In this document: piece after piece, positions 9,653 through 17,259 of the stretch
How the letters are laid out: each line of letters begins with the position of its first letter
Numbering within the stretch: the first letter of the stretch is position 1
Origin: Streptococcus infantis
Lineage (GTDB): Bacteria; Bacillota; Bacilli; Lactobacillales; Streptococcaceae
Length of the DNA: 64,000 nucleotides
Direction: 5' to 3'
NCBI RefSeq assembly: GCF_015546995.1
Contig: NZ_JADMUH010000004.1
Coordinates: 41,277 to 105,276, forward strand
Translations under genes and position numbers: made by a program
The notes under the pieces: generated by a model
Told to the model about the DNA's origin: nothing
Seen by the model: the letters and a program-made list of their open reading frames with translations, nothing else
Database searches by the model: none

Positions 9653-10384
9653 ATGTTTTGGAATTTAGTTCGTTATGAATTTAAAAATGTCAACAAATGG
9701 TTTTTAGCCCTCTATGCAGCTGTACTATCCTTATCTGTCATCATAGGTATTCAGGGCAGTAGCCTCTCAAGCACCTATTATCAAGATAAGGGTGTTGTCA
9801 TGTTAGTATTTCTATCTCTAGTTTTTGGTGGTCTGGTCATTACTTTGAGTATCTCAACCTTGATTTTGATTATTCAACGATTTAAGGGAAGCGTTTATGA
9901 TCGTCGTGGCTATCTAACTCTAACCCTTCCAGTATCTGAACACCAGATTCTCTCCGCTAAACTTCTTGGAGCCTTTGTTTGGTCTTTGGCAAGTACAGTG
10001 GTCTTCCTTTTTAGCCTTTATATTATCATTTCCATGATTGAACCAGACGCCTTCCTATCTAGTTTTGCCGAGTATATGCTAAAAAATTATACAGATGATT
10101 TCTGGTTAGCCTTGATTTCCTATATTTTTAACACTCTTGCAGGTATTCTTTGTATCTACTTGTCTATCTCTATCGGCCAACTCTTTAATGAATACCGTAC
10201 AGCTCTTGCGGTCGTTGCCTACATCGCCATCCAAGTTGTTCTTGGATTTATCACCCTCAATCTTCGCATCGATTTCGACTACAATTGGGTATTATCTTTT
10301 GAAATTTTCAAGGACTTAATCCTTAGCGTCGGCTTCTATCTCGGAACCTACTATATCTTAAAGAACAAAGTAAACTTACAATAA
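9653..10384 (+). CDS. ABC transporter permease, about six membrane segments
   Basis: The 243-aa hydrophobic protein begins MFWNLVRYEFKNVNKWFLALY, typical of ABC-2-like permeases partnered with YtrB-class ATPases. Membrane segments are visible near residues 18-38, 55-80, 100-125, 150-170, 180-200 and 218-238. It is the last gene of the operon, with a strong terminator 7 nt after the stop. Substrate unknown. Confidence 0.85.
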   Translation: MFWNLVRYEFKNVNKWFLALYAAVLSLSVIIGIQGSSLSSTYYQDKGVVMLVFLSLVFGGLVITLSISTLILIIQRFKGSVYDRRGYLTLTLPVSEHQILSAKLLGAFVWSLASTVVFLFSLYIIISMIEPDAFLSSFAEYMLKNYTDDFWLALISYIFNTLAGILCIYLSISIGQLFNEYRTALAVVAYIAIQVVLGFITLNLRIDFDYNWVLSFEIFKDLILSVGFYLGTYYILKNKVNLQ

Positions 10385-10390
10385 TGAATA

Positions 10391-10424
10391 AAGCCCCTAG
10401 CAAATAAAGCTAGAGGCTTCTTTT
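10391..10424 (+). terminator. Terminator of GntR-ABC operon
   Basis: A GCC-CTAGC/GCTAG-GGC hairpin followed by CTTTTT. Confidence 0.85.
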
Positions 10425-10453
10425 TACACAAAGAAATATAACATTCTTATTTT

Positions 10454-11149
10454 TTAACTCAATATCAAACCTGCTACGATGGGACTTACAAATACATAGA
10501 GAATACCGGTGACACCGATAGCCAGGCCACCCATAGCCCCCGCAACAGCTCCATAACGAAAAGCTGTTCCAGTCCCAACTGCGTGACCAGTTCCTCCAAG
10601 AGCAAGACCAACAGCTACTGGATCGTCAATTTTTAGCCATTTTAGAAGCGTTGGTCCTATAACGCTGGTCAAAATGCCAGTTGCTACCACAACTACCAAG
10701 GTGATCGTCGCTATCCCTTGTAGCTTATCCGTAATTCCAACTGCCATGGCCGTCGTTACAGACTTTGGGAAAAGCGAAATCGCCAAGAAAAAATCCATAC
10801 CGAAAATTTTTGCAACTAAAGCTGTAAAAATGGTATTCACAACAACCGCTAGAAAACTACTGAGTAAAATACTCCTTACATGGTGTTTCATGAGGTGAAA
10901 ACTCTTATAAAGAGGAATTCCTAGAGCTACTGTTGAGGGAACAATCAAGTTATTGAGGTAGACTCCACCTTGGTAATAGGCAACGTAAGAAATACCAGTC
11001 AATTTTAGAAAAACAATGATAAATACAGTTGCTAACAGTAAGGGAGTTGTTAGAGGATGAGGGTACCGCCTAAAGATAATCATTCCTCCAAGATAAGCCA
11101 AAATGGATAAGGCTATTCCAAAAAGTGGATTGGATACAAATTCGCTCAT
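10454..11149 (-). CDS. lrgB: LrgB family protein
   Basis: The 231-aa polytopic membrane protein has the LrgB/CidB signature (NNLIVPSTVALGIPLYK, KSVTTAMAVGITDKLQG, GTGHAVGTGTAFRYG). LrgA/LrgB are holin-antiholin-like proteins linked to murein hydrolase control, and in streptococci to pyruvate uptake and stress; the latter is family knowledge only. Its ATG overlaps the lrgA stop (ATGA), so the two are coupled. No LytST genes flank it. No clear terminator is seen after it before the convergent ABC terminator. Confidence 0.92.
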   Translation of the reverse strand: MSEFVSNPLFGIALSILAYLGGMIIFRRYPHPLTTPLLLATVFIIVFLKLTGISYVAYYQGGVYLNNLIVPSTVALGIPLYKSFHLMKHHVRSILLSSFLAVVVNTIFTALVAKIFGMDFFLAISLFPKSVTTAMAVGITDKLQGIATITLVVVVATGILTSVIGPTLLKWLKIDDPVAVGLALGGTGHAVGTGTAFRYGAVAGAMGGLAIGVTGILYVFVSPIVAGLILS

Positions 11150-11520
11150 TTGGCACCCCTTTCTTCGTAATCTCCTTCATAACGCTTTTTGATAAACTGA
11201 ACTACAAGCGCAATCAAGATAATATTGATAACTGCTGCAAAAAAGACAATCAAGACAATGGGCAATAAATAAGGAGCAATCACATCAAATTTCTCCATAA
11301 TCCCAACTGCAGGAGGTAGAAAGAGGATAGTCATATTAGCTAGCAGAAAATTCCCAACCATGTTGACATGCCGTACCCGCAACCACTTGAACTGCAAGGC
11401 TAAAAATAAAATAATCAAACCGATAATGCTTCCAGGAATAGGCAAATGGAAAAAGCTAGAGATTCCCTCACCAATCAGTGAAATGACAAAGAGAATCATT
11501 AACTGAACATATAATTTCAT
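11146..11520 (-). CDS. lrgA: LrgA/CidA holin-like protein
   Basis: The 124-aa protein has four hydrophobic segments and the LrgA family pattern (GEGISSFFHLPIPGSIIGLIIL near the N-terminus, FLLANMTILFLPPAVGIM mid-protein). It is the first gene of the lrgAB pair and is presumed to form holin-like assemblies with LrgB in the membrane. The promoter candidate lies 33 nt upstream. Confidence 0.92.
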   Translation of the reverse strand: MKLYVQLMILFVISLIGEGISSFFHLPIPGSIIGLIILFLALQFKWLRVRHVNMVGNFLLANMTILFLPPAVGIMEKFDVIAPYLLPIVLIVFFAAVINIILIALVVQFIKKRYEGDYEERGAK

Positions 11521-11552
11521 CGTTTACTCCACAAATAGACTTTCTGCATACC

Positions 11553-11580
11553 AGTTTACTCTTTTTTCAGAAAATTTCAA
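11553..11580 (-). promoter_or_regulatory. lrgAB promoter candidate
   Basis: Minus-strand TTGAAA (11575-11580), 16-nt spacer and TAAACT (11553-11558). Confidence 0.55.
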
Positions 11581-11604
11581 GGAAATACACAAGAAACATC
11601 CTTC

Positions 11605-11633
11605 TTGCTATCTATTCCAAAAAGTTGTATACT
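11605..11633 (+). promoter_or_regulatory. Promoter of marR-like gene
   Basis: TTGCTA (11605-11610), 17-nt spacer and TATACT (11628-11633). The TTGCGTGCGCAA operator starts 2 nt after the -10, across the expected start point. Confidence 0.7.
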
Positions 11634-11635
11634 AA

Positions 11636-11647
11636 TTGCGTGCGCAA
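11636..11647 (+). promoter_or_regulatory. MarR operator copy 1
   Basis: The inverted repeat TTGCG-TG-CGCAA overlies the predicted transcription start of the MarR-type gene. An identical 12-mer occurs at 12100-12111, just after the same gene. The position here fits autorepression. Confidence 0.7.
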
Positions 11648-11700
11648 GCATCTCAGATAGGTAAATCTGTTTATAACTACTATATAGAAAGGAGATTGAT

Positions 11701-12081
11701 ATGACTTACTTAGAAAAATGGTTTGACTTCAACCGCCGACAAGTAGAGCTAGAAGCTCTTTTAGAGCAAACGATTGCTGAGCAGAGTGACCAAAGCCTAA
11801 CGCTCAAAGAATTCTATCTCTTGCACTTTTTAAATCAGGCTCAAGAAAAATCTTTGAGACAGATTGACCTGCCGGACAAACTTCATCTGAGTCCAAGCGC
11901 TGTTTCTCGAATGGTAGCACGACTAGAAGCTAAAAACTGTGGTTTGCTTAGTCGGAGATGTTGCGAACAAGACAAGCGAGCTAGTTTTATCTGCCTGACT
12001 GACGAGGGACAAACAACCCTAGCTTACCTGCAAAAAGCCGTCGAAGAAAGACTGGAAACTAGTCTTGATTTCATTCCTTAA
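11701..12081 (+). CDS. MarR family regulator with four cysteines
   Basis: A 126-aa MarR-family winged-helix protein: FYLLHFLNQAQEKSLRQIDLPDKLHLSPSAVSRMVARLEAK is the HTH, followed by the wing LLSRRCCEQDKRASFICLTDEG. Four cysteines (80, 87, 88, 98) cluster in and next to the wing, including an adjacent pair, which is unusual and suggests redox or metal sensing (inference). The start at 11701 follows AAAGGAGATTGAT. The gene sits between two identical operators, and the downstream operon encodes thioredoxin. Confidence 0.88.
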   Translation: MTYLEKWFDFNRRQVELEALLEQTIAEQSDQSLTLKEFYLLHFLNQAQEKSLRQIDLPDKLHLSPSAVSRMVARLEAKNCGLLSRRCCEQDKRASFICLTDEGQTTLAYLQKAVEERLETSLDFIP

Positions 12082-12099
12082 TCAGATTTTCAAAAAAAG

Positions 12100-12111
12100 T
12101 TGCGTGCGCAA
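12100..12111 (+). promoter_or_regulatory. MarR operator copy 2, upstream of trxA operon promoter
   Basis: Identical TTGCGTGCGCAA, 9 nt upstream of the -35 of the next promoter (about -46 to -57 from its start). This location suits activation or upstream cooperative repression rather than simple promoter blocking. Confidence 0.65.
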
Positions 12112-12120
12112 TCAATTTTC

Positions 12121-12149
12121 TTGACATTCCTTTTTCTGAGGAGTAAAAT
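12121..12149 (+). promoter_or_regulatory. Promoter of DUF4649-trxA
   Basis: TTGACA (12121-12126), 17-nt spacer and TAAAAT (12144-12149), followed by AAAGGAG ahead of the first gene. Confidence 0.75.
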
Positions 12150-12178
12150 GAAAACATAATTTAGCAAAGGAGAATCCT

Positions 12179-12400
12179 ATGATTGAAATCACTTATCTAG
12201 ATGCCAGCAAGCAAGAGAGAACCATGACCTTCGAGTCATACGAAGAATTTGAGCGTTCTCAGCAAGCCTGTTTGATTGGTGTCGCAGACTACTACCCAGT
12301 TCAAAAGTTAACCTATAAGGGACATACTTTGGACTACCATGGGACTTATGGAGATGTCTTCTTCTATCTCATGAAACAAGATTTAAGCCAATATAATTAA
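12179..12400 (+). CDS. DUF4649 family small protein
   Basis: A 73-aa acidic, tyrosine-rich soluble protein (IEITYLDASKQERTMTFESY, then GVADYYPVQKLTYKGHTLDY) of the streptococcal DUF4649 type. It precedes trxA by 14 nt in one transcript under the MarR-linked promoter. Function is unknown, and the pairing with thioredoxin is the only clue. It has one Cys (residue 31). Confidence 0.8.
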   Translation: MIEITYLDASKQERTMTFESYEEFERSQQACLIGVADYYPVQKLTYKGHTLDYHGTYGDVFFYLMKQDLSQYN

Positions 12401-12414
12401 AAAGGAGAAATACT

Positions 12415-12729
12415 ATGGCAAAAGCAATTACAGATGCAACATTCGAACAAGAAACTAAAGACGGTTTGGTCTTGGTAGACTTCTGGGCAACTTGGTGTGG
12501 TCCATGTCGTATGCAAGGTCCAATCTTGGATAAATTGTCTGAAGAACTTTCAGAAGATGTCTTGAAAATCGTTAAAATGGATGTTGACGAAAATCCAAAC
12601 ACAGCTCGTTCATTCGGCATCATGTCTATCCCTACTCTTCTCTTCAAGAAAGATGGACAAGTTGTTAAACAAGTGGCAGGTGTCCACACTGCAGAACAAA
12701 TCAAAGCCATCGTTGCTGAATTAAGCTAA
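12415..12729 (+). CDS. trxA: Thioredoxin
   Basis: A 104-aa thioredoxin with the active site WATWCGPC (Cys28, Cys31), the cis-proline loop SIPTLLFKKDG and the usual full length. It reduces cytosolic protein disulfides using thioredoxin reductase (not in the window). It has a good AAGGAG site and is second in the operon with DUF4649. Control by the upstream cysteine-rich MarR protein is inferred from the operator. Confidence 0.96.
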   Translation: MAKAITDATFEQETKDGLVLVDFWATWCGPCRMQGPILDKLSEELSEDVLKIVKMDVDENPNTARSFGIMSIPTLLFKKDGQVVKQVAGVHTAEQIKAIVAELS

Positions 12730-12736
12730 TCAAAGG

Positions 12737-12769
12737 AGAGACCAAGTGCATTCATTTGGTCTCTTTTTT
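12737..12769 (+). terminator. trxA terminator
   Basis: AGAGACCAA/TTTGGTCTCT hairpin followed by a T tract. Confidence 0.9.
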
Positions 12770-12777
12770 CTTGCCCT

Positions 12778-12806
12778 TTGCCATTTTTCAAAAAATATGC
12801 TAGACT
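12778..12806 (+). promoter_or_regulatory. que operon promoter
   Basis: TTGCCA (12778-12783), 17-nt spacer and TAGACT (12801-12806) with an extended TGC. Transcription would begin about 8-10 nt before the preQ1 aptamer. Confidence 0.65.
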
Positions 12807-12819
12807 GTAACTAGAATAT

Positions 12820-12857
12820 TACGATGTTTGGGACATGCCATCGCTAAAAAAAACCTC
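12820..12857 (+). promoter_or_regulatory. preQ1-I riboswitch aptamer
   Basis: Five-pair stem CGATG/CATCG (12822-12826, 12839-12843) closes a 12-nt loop TTTGGGACATGC, followed by the A-rich tail CTAAAAAAAACCTC. The loop GG(G) can pair with tail CC(U) to make the H-type pseudoknot of preQ1-I aptamers, and the loop C can contact the ligand. It stands directly before queCDEF, the preQ1/preQ0 pathway. Confidence 0.85.
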
Positions 12858-12872
12858 TACTTGGTATTTTTT

Positions 12873-12894
12873 AGCTCCCTCTGGGGAGCTTTTT
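12873..12894 (+). terminator. Expression-platform terminator of preQ1 riboswitch
   Basis: AGCTCCC/GGGAGCT hairpin with TTTT, 15 nt after the aptamer and 38 nt before queC. This suggests transcriptional attenuation when preQ1 is bound. Confidence 0.8.
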
Positions 12895-12931
12895 GCGTGC
12901 TCTGAACATTTCCCATTTTGGAAGGAGTACT

Positions 12932-13585
12932 ATGAAACGTCAATCAGCCTTGGTCGTCTTTAGTGGCGGTCAAGATTCAACAACCTGCCTTTTCTGGGCC
13001 AAGCAACACTATGAAAGGGTTGAAGCCGTTACCTTTGCCTACGGTCAACGCCACCATTTAGAAATTCAAGTGGCTAAAGAAATCGCTGAGGAACAAGGAA
13101 TTCGTCATCATATCCTAGATATGTCTCTGCTAGGACAAATTACTGAAAATGCCTTGACTTCAGATTTAGAAATTGAGCAAAAAGAAGGAGAGGTGCCTAA
13201 TACCTTCGTTGACGGTCGCAATCATCTCTTTCTGTCCTTTGCGGCAGTCCTTGCCAAGCAGCGTGGAATTACAGATATCGTGACAGGAGTGTGCGAAACA
13301 GACTTCTCAGGTTATCCTGACTGTCGGGATGTCTTTGTCAAATCACTCAATGTCACGCTTAACCTTGCTATGGATTACGACTTTGTGATCCAAACGCCTC
13401 TCATGTGGTTAGACAAGGCTGAAACTTGGGAATTAGCTGACCAACTTGGTGCCTTTGACTACGTTCGTGAGAAGACCTTGACCTGCTACAATGGGATTAT
13501 CGGTACTGGTTGTGGAGATTGTCCTGCCTGCCATCTACGCCAACATGGTTTAGAGGTTTATCTCTCTCAGAAAGGAGAGGCCTGA
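12932..13585 (+). CDS. queC: 7-cyano-7-deazaguanine synthase QueC
   Basis: QueC converts CDG to preQ0 using ATP and ammonia. The 217-aa protein has the PP-loop [10 protein letters not shown] (residues 10-19), [13 protein letters not shown], and a C-terminal zinc cluster with four cysteines (TCYNG...[11 protein letters not shown]). The start at 12932 follows GAAGGAG; an earlier ATG at 12893 overlaps the riboswitch terminator and is rejected. The stop overlaps the queD ATG. First gene of the queCDEF operon. Confidence 0.96.
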   Translation: MKRQSALVVFSGGQDSTTCLFWAKQHYERVEAVTFAYGQRHHLEIQVAKEIAEEQGIRHHILDMSLLGQITENALTSDLEIEQKEGEVPNTFVDGRNHLFLSFAAVLAKQRGITDIVTGVCETDFSGYPDCRDVFVKSLNVTLNLAMDYDFVIQTPLMWLDKAETWELADQLGAFDYVREKTLTCYNGIIGTGCGDCPACHLRQHGLEVYLSQKGEA

Positions 13586-14028
13586 TGTTTTTTGCCCCCA
13601 AAGAAATCAAACAAGAAACTGGGGAATCTCTTGTCTACAATCCTCACAGAACCTTAGTCTCAAAAGAATTTACCTTCGATGCTGCCCACCACCTCTTTCA
13701 CTATGAAGGAAAATGCAAATCCCTACACGGTCACACCTATCATCTGCAAATCGCTGTCAGTGGATTTTTAGATGATAGAGGTATGACCTACGATTTCGGA
13801 GACATCAAAGCTATCTACAAGGACTACTTAGAGCCCCACTTGGATCATCGCTATCTCAATGAAACCCTGCCCTACATGAATACGACTGCTGAAAATATGG
13901 TTTACTGGATTTTCCAAACCATGAGCCAAGAGTTGCCAGACGAGCGCGGTCTCCGTTTGGAATATGTTCGCCTCTATGAAACTCCGACTGCCTTTGCGGA
14001 GTTTAGACGGGAGTGGTTAGATGACTAA
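13585..14028 (+). CDS. queD: 6-carboxytetrahydropterin synthase QueD
   Basis: QueD makes 6-carboxy-tetrahydropterin from dihydroneopterin triphosphate, the first committed step to preQ0. The 147-aa protein has the zinc and catalytic signature FTFDAAHHL (H35), Cys44 in GKCKSLHGHTY (H48, H50), and a C-terminal YETPTAFAEF substrate-binding segment. ATG at 13585 overlaps the queC TGA, with AAAGGAGAGG upstream. It overlaps queE by 8 nt. Confidence 0.95.
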   Translation: MFFAPKEIKQETGESLVYNPHRTLVSKEFTFDAAHHLFHYEGKCKSLHGHTYHLQIAVSGFLDDRGMTYDFGDIKAIYKDYLEPHLDHRYLNETLPYMNTTAENMVYWIFQTMSQELPDERGLRLEYVRLYETPTAFAEFRREWLDD

Positions 14029-14737
14029 GGAACGTGTCCTCAAACTACCAGTTCTAGAAATTTTTGGGCCTACATTTCAAGGTGAAGGTCGTGCTATTGG
14101 CCAGAAAACCATGTTTGTCCGCACTGCTGGTTGCGACTACCACTGCGACTGGTGCGATTCCGCCTTTACTTGGGACGGTTCTGAAAAACCAACTCGTATG
14201 ACAGCTGATGAAGTAATCGCTGAGTTAGACAAACTAGGAAGCTACGACTATGTCACCCTATCTGGGGGAAATCCTGCTATCCTAGCAGCCAACATGGCTG
14301 AGCTAGTAACCAAACTCAAGGAACGTGGGGTCACTCTGGCTGTTGAGACCCAAGGCTCCCGCTGGCAAAATTGGTTAAAAGATATAGACCAAGTCACTCT
14401 GAGTCCTAAGCCTCCTTCCTCCAAGATGGAAGTCAACTTTGAGACCTTGGACTTTATCGTTTCCCAACTAGACCCAGACAAAGTAACCTTTAAAATCCCT
14501 GTCTTTGATGATGCAGATCTAGCCTTTGCCAAAGGTATTCAAGAACGCTACCAACCAGATGTCCTCTTCTTATCGGCGGGAAATCCTGAGCCCAAGGCTA
14601 CAGGCAATATTGTCCAAGACCAACTCGACCGCCTCAAAGAACTCTGGGAACGTGTCGCTGCCGACGATAGCTGGGGCAATGTCCGCGTCCTTCCTCAACT
14701 CCATACCCTCCTCTACGACAACCAACGTGGTGTTTAA
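14021..14737 (+). CDS. queE: 7-carboxy-7-deazaguanine synthase QueE (radical SAM)
   Basis: QueE rearranges 6-carboxytetrahydropterin to CDG. The 238-aa protein has the radical-SAM cluster motif CDYHCDWC (Cys38, Cys42, Cys45; Cx3Cx2C), the substrate loop IFGPTFQGEGRAIG at the N-terminus and LSGGNPA (SAM-binding GGE-like). It is translationally coupled to queD. Third gene of the operon. Confidence 0.95.
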   Translation: MTKERVLKLPVLEIFGPTFQGEGRAIGQKTMFVRTAGCDYHCDWCDSAFTWDGSEKPTRMTADEVIAELDKLGSYDYVTLSGGNPAILAANMAELVTKLKERGVTLAVETQGSRWQNWLKDIDQVTLSPKPPSSKMEVNFETLDFIVSQLDPDKVTFKIPVFDDADLAFAKGIQERYQPDVLFLSAGNPEPKATGNIVQDQLDRLKELWERVAADDSWGNVRVLPQLHTLLYDNQRGV

Positions 14738-14755
14738 GATTAGAAAGAAAAAATC

Positions 14756-15247
14756 ATGTCACAACAAGAAGAAATGAAAAACCTCAGCCTATTGGGCAAC
14801 AAAGAAACCAACTACATTTTCGAATATCAACCCGAAGTCCTCGAATCCTTTGACAATCGTCATGTGGAAAATGACTATTTCATCAAGTTCAACTGCCCTG
14901 AATTTACCTCACTTTGTCCCATCACTGCTCAGCCAGACTTTGCAACTATTTATATTTCCTACATTCCTGACAAGCTCTGTGTCGAGTCAAAATCCCTCAA
15001 ACTCTACCTTTTTAGCTACCGAAACCATGGAGATTTCCATGAAAACTGTATCAACACTATCGGGAAAGACTTGGTCAACTTGCTAGACCCTCGCTATTTA
15101 GAAGTCTGGGGGAAATTTACACCTCGCGGTGGCATTTCAATCGACCCCTACTACAACTACGGTAGACCTGGAACCAAGTATGAAGGATTGGCAGAACAAC
15201 GCCTCTTCCAACATGACCTCTATCCAGAGAAAATTGACAACCGTTAA
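14756..15247 (+). CDS. queF: NADPH-dependent preQ0 reductase QueF
   Basis: QueF reduces the nitrile of preQ0 to preQ1. The 163-aa unimodular (type I) protein has the catalytic Cys54 in [13 protein letters not shown], Asp61, and the QueF motif [20 protein letters not shown]. Its 19-nt gap from queE is normal within the operon, and its product preQ1 is the ligand of the leader riboswitch. The next step, QueA, is encoded at 37645-38682. Confidence 0.96.
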   Translation: MSQQEEMKNLSLLGNKETNYIFEYQPEVLESFDNRHVENDYFIKFNCPEFTSLCPITAQPDFATIYISYIPDKLCVESKSLKLYLFSYRNHGDFHENCINTIGKDLVNLLDPRYLEVWGKFTPRGGISIDPYYNYGRPGTKYEGLAEQRLFQHDLYPEKIDNR

Positions 15248-15248
15248 A

Positions 15249-15363
15249 CTCATACTCAATGAAAATCAAAGAGCATACTAGGAAGCTATCTACAACCTCA
15301 AAGCAGTGCTTTGGGGTTGCAGATGGAAGCTGACGTGGTTTGAAGGGATTTTCGAAGAGTATA
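15249..15363 (+). repeat. BOX element (boxA-boxC type)
   Basis: Begins ACTCAATGAAAATCAAAGAG (boxA start) and ends ACGTGGTTTGAAGGGATTTTCGAAGAGTATAAT (boxC), with GAGGTTGCAGAT-like middle sequence (here GGGGTTGCAGATGG). It matches the dispersed BOX repeats of pneumococcus and mitis streptococci. It lies between queF and a shared terminator. Confidence 0.88.
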
Positions 15364-15368
15364 ATACG

Positions 15369-15407
15369 AAAAAGCCCTGTTCCTCATCATGAGGAGCAAG
15401 GCTTTTT
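15369..15407. terminator. Bidirectional terminator, que operon / aquaporin
   Basis: AAAAAGCC/GGCTTTTT outer stem with an inner CTCATCATGAG. A and T runs on both sides serve the two convergent genes. Confidence 0.8.
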
Positions 15408-15416
15408 GAGTCTCAA

Positions 15417-16085
15417 TTATTCTTCAGTCCCAAGGAAGTTTTTAGCAACAAGGGCTGCAAGAATTCCACCAACGATTGGTGCAAGGATGAAAATCCAAAC
15501 TTGTTGAAGAGCTGCGCCACCTACCAATACAGCAGGAGCCAAGCTACGAGCTGGGTTTACTGAAAGTCCAGTGATGTTCAATCCCACAAGGATCAAAGCT
15601 GTCAATGACAAACCGATCACCAAACCAGCAATTGCGCCATTTCCTTTGCTTGCTGATGTTACAGTCATGATCACCAAAACAAACAAGAATGTTGCGATTG
15701 TTTCAAACAAGAAACCACCAAAGACAGTTACACCGTTTGCCAAGGCATTTTCACCAAGACTTGCCGTTGACATACCTGAATTTGCCAAGAGGAAGAATAC
15801 AGACCCTGACGCAAGGAAAGCACCGACTACTTGACCAAGGATGTAGTTTACAAGTTCTGAAGATGACAAACGTTTGTTCACAAACATAGCGATAGAAACA
15901 GCTGGGTTCAAGTGAGCACCTGAAACAGTTCCGATTGAGAAAGCTGCGACTACGATTGCCAAACCAAATGCAAGAGCAATTCCAAGGTGTCCAAGTCCTT
16001 CAACACCATTTCCAAAAACAACAGCTCCTGTTCCGATGAACACAAGCATAAAAGTACCGATTAATTCAGCAACAAATTTTTTCAT
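15417..16085 (-). CDS. MIP family channel (aquaporin Z-like)
   Basis: The 222-aa membrane channel has six segments and two NPA boxes (GAHLNPAVS, SVNPARS). Short length and the residues around the second NPA favour a water-selective aquaporin over a glycerol facilitator, but this is not certain. Streptococci have several MIP paralogs, some of which conduct H2O2. AAAGGAGACTTAAT gives the start. Single gene with its own terminator. Confidence 0.9.
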   Translation of the reverse strand: MKKFVAELIGTFMLVFIGTGAVVFGNGVEGLGHLGIALAFGLAIVVAAFSIGTVSGAHLNPAVSIAMFVNKRLSSSELVNYILGQVVGAFLASGSVFFLLANSGMSTASLGENALANGVTVFGGFLFETIATFLFVLVIMTVTSASKGNGAIAGLVIGLSLTALILVGLNITGLSVNPARSLAPAVLVGGAALQQVWIFILAPIVGGILAALVAKNFLGTEE

Positions 16086-16194
16086 ATTAAGTCTCCTTTT
16101 TTCAAACTATGTATTAGTCTATCAGAAGAAGGAAAGGGTTTCAAGAAATGTGCTTGGAAACTTTGTGTAAATTTTCACATTTAATAGTCGAAAT

Positions 16195-16986
16195 CTAATA
16201 TTGAAAAGATTGAATTGCTTCTTTCAAGTTATCTTGTAAACTATTTCTCTGGTCGAGTTGAACATAGACTTCTAATAGAAAAGATCTAAAATTGGAAAAT
16301 TTATAAAAATCTTCCGTCGCTTCTATCGGGAAATCAAGTGACTTTATCCAAGAGGTTAGTGTCGCTTGATCCACCTTGCCTTGCAAAATAGGTTCGTAAA
16401 GCACTCTGGCTAAGCGCCATTCCTCATCATCTATAAATCGAATCGAAATTCTTTTAAACAGTTGACCAAGGATCTCAAACACCTCATAAATTCGACTTGC
16501 AGAAAAGTCTGGATGACAAACGACTTCAGTCAAGAGATCCGCTCCATGCGCAAAAGCATGTACCCAACCATACTGGCTTGAAAAACCAGTCGTATCCTCT
16601 TCTTTTTCAAGGTAGTGCAATCCTTGATCGAGCATCGTATTTCTGATATCAGTTTTAAGCACTTGATAATAAATAGAGTGTTGGTTGCCATCGGCGGATA
16701 AGAGATTGGCATAAATAAGTGCCCTAAAAGAACGTTCAAGCGTTGAAGTTCCTAGCTTATCGAGCTCTTTATCTAGTCCACCATCAGAAACAATCATAGC
16801 AGATATAAATTGAAATTGCTCCTTTGTAAATAACTCTTCTTGGATCCCTCTAGCCAAACTGGTAAAAACCAATTCATCTCGAATTTCTGGACTCGAATCC
16901 CCTAAGTGCTCAAGTAACCACTGGAGTTCTTTTTGACTATAACTCGGTTTTTCTTCTATTACTTTTCTTTTCAATTCTTGATACAT
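16195..16986 (-). CDS. DUF2785 domain protein
   Basis: A 263-aa soluble all-helical protein with the DUF2785 signature GWVHAFAHGADLLTEVV mid-protein and a repeated HEAT-like helix pattern (LQWLLEHLGDSSPEIRDELVFTSLARGI). The start at 16986 has GGAGGTAGGCTG upstream; an ATG at 17010 is less likely. No catalytic motif is recognised and function is unknown. It stands alone between the aquaporin and butA promoters. Confidence 0.8.
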   Translation of the reverse strand: MYQELKRKVIEEKPSYSQKELQWLLEHLGDSSPEIRDELVFTSLARGIQEELFTKEQFQFISAMIVSDGGLDKELDKLGTSTLERSFRALIYANLLSADGNQHSIYYQVLKTDIRNTMLDQGLHYLEKEEDTTGFSSQYGWVHAFAHGADLLTEVVCHPDFSASRIYEVFEILGQLFKRISIRFIDDEEWRLARVLYEPILQGKVDQATLTSWIKSLDFPIEATEDFYKFSNFRSFLLEVYVQLDQRNSLQDNLKEAIQSFQY

Positions 16987-17122
16987 CAGCCTACCTCCAA
17001 TCATACACATCTATTATACAACATTCTTTTCTAGCTATCTTCATTATAAGAAATAAACATGTTAGTCTCAGATAGTTTTTTCACTCTTAGAGGGTTAATT
17101 TTTCCCAAAAACCAGTCTTTGT

Positions 17123-17151
17123 TTGACACAAATTTCACAAAGTTGTATACT
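17123..17151 (+). promoter_or_regulatory. butA promoter
   Basis: TTGACA (17123-17128), 17-nt spacer and TATACT (17146-17151); about 110 nt of leader follows. Confidence 0.78.
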
Positions 17152-17230
17152 AAAAAGCGATAGGACTTCTTTTAGAAACTTATCAGTACTCACTTATAAC
17201 CCTTTGCTGTTCTTTTATGAACGTTTGAAT

Positions 17231-17245
17231 GGTATCACGGATACC
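17231..17245 (+). promoter_or_regulatory. Inverted repeat touching the butA ribosome binding site
   Basis: GGTATC-ACG-GATACC perfect inverted repeat directly abuts AAAGGAGG of butA. It could be an operator or a small RNA hairpin modulating initiation. Confidence 0.4.
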
Positions 17246-17259
17246 AAAGGAGGAATCAT

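Noticed and set aside
12893..12931. Upstream ATG for queC at 12893
   Set aside because: It lies in the riboswitch terminator and has no RBS; the ATG at 12932 has GAAGGAG and the family-typical N-terminus.
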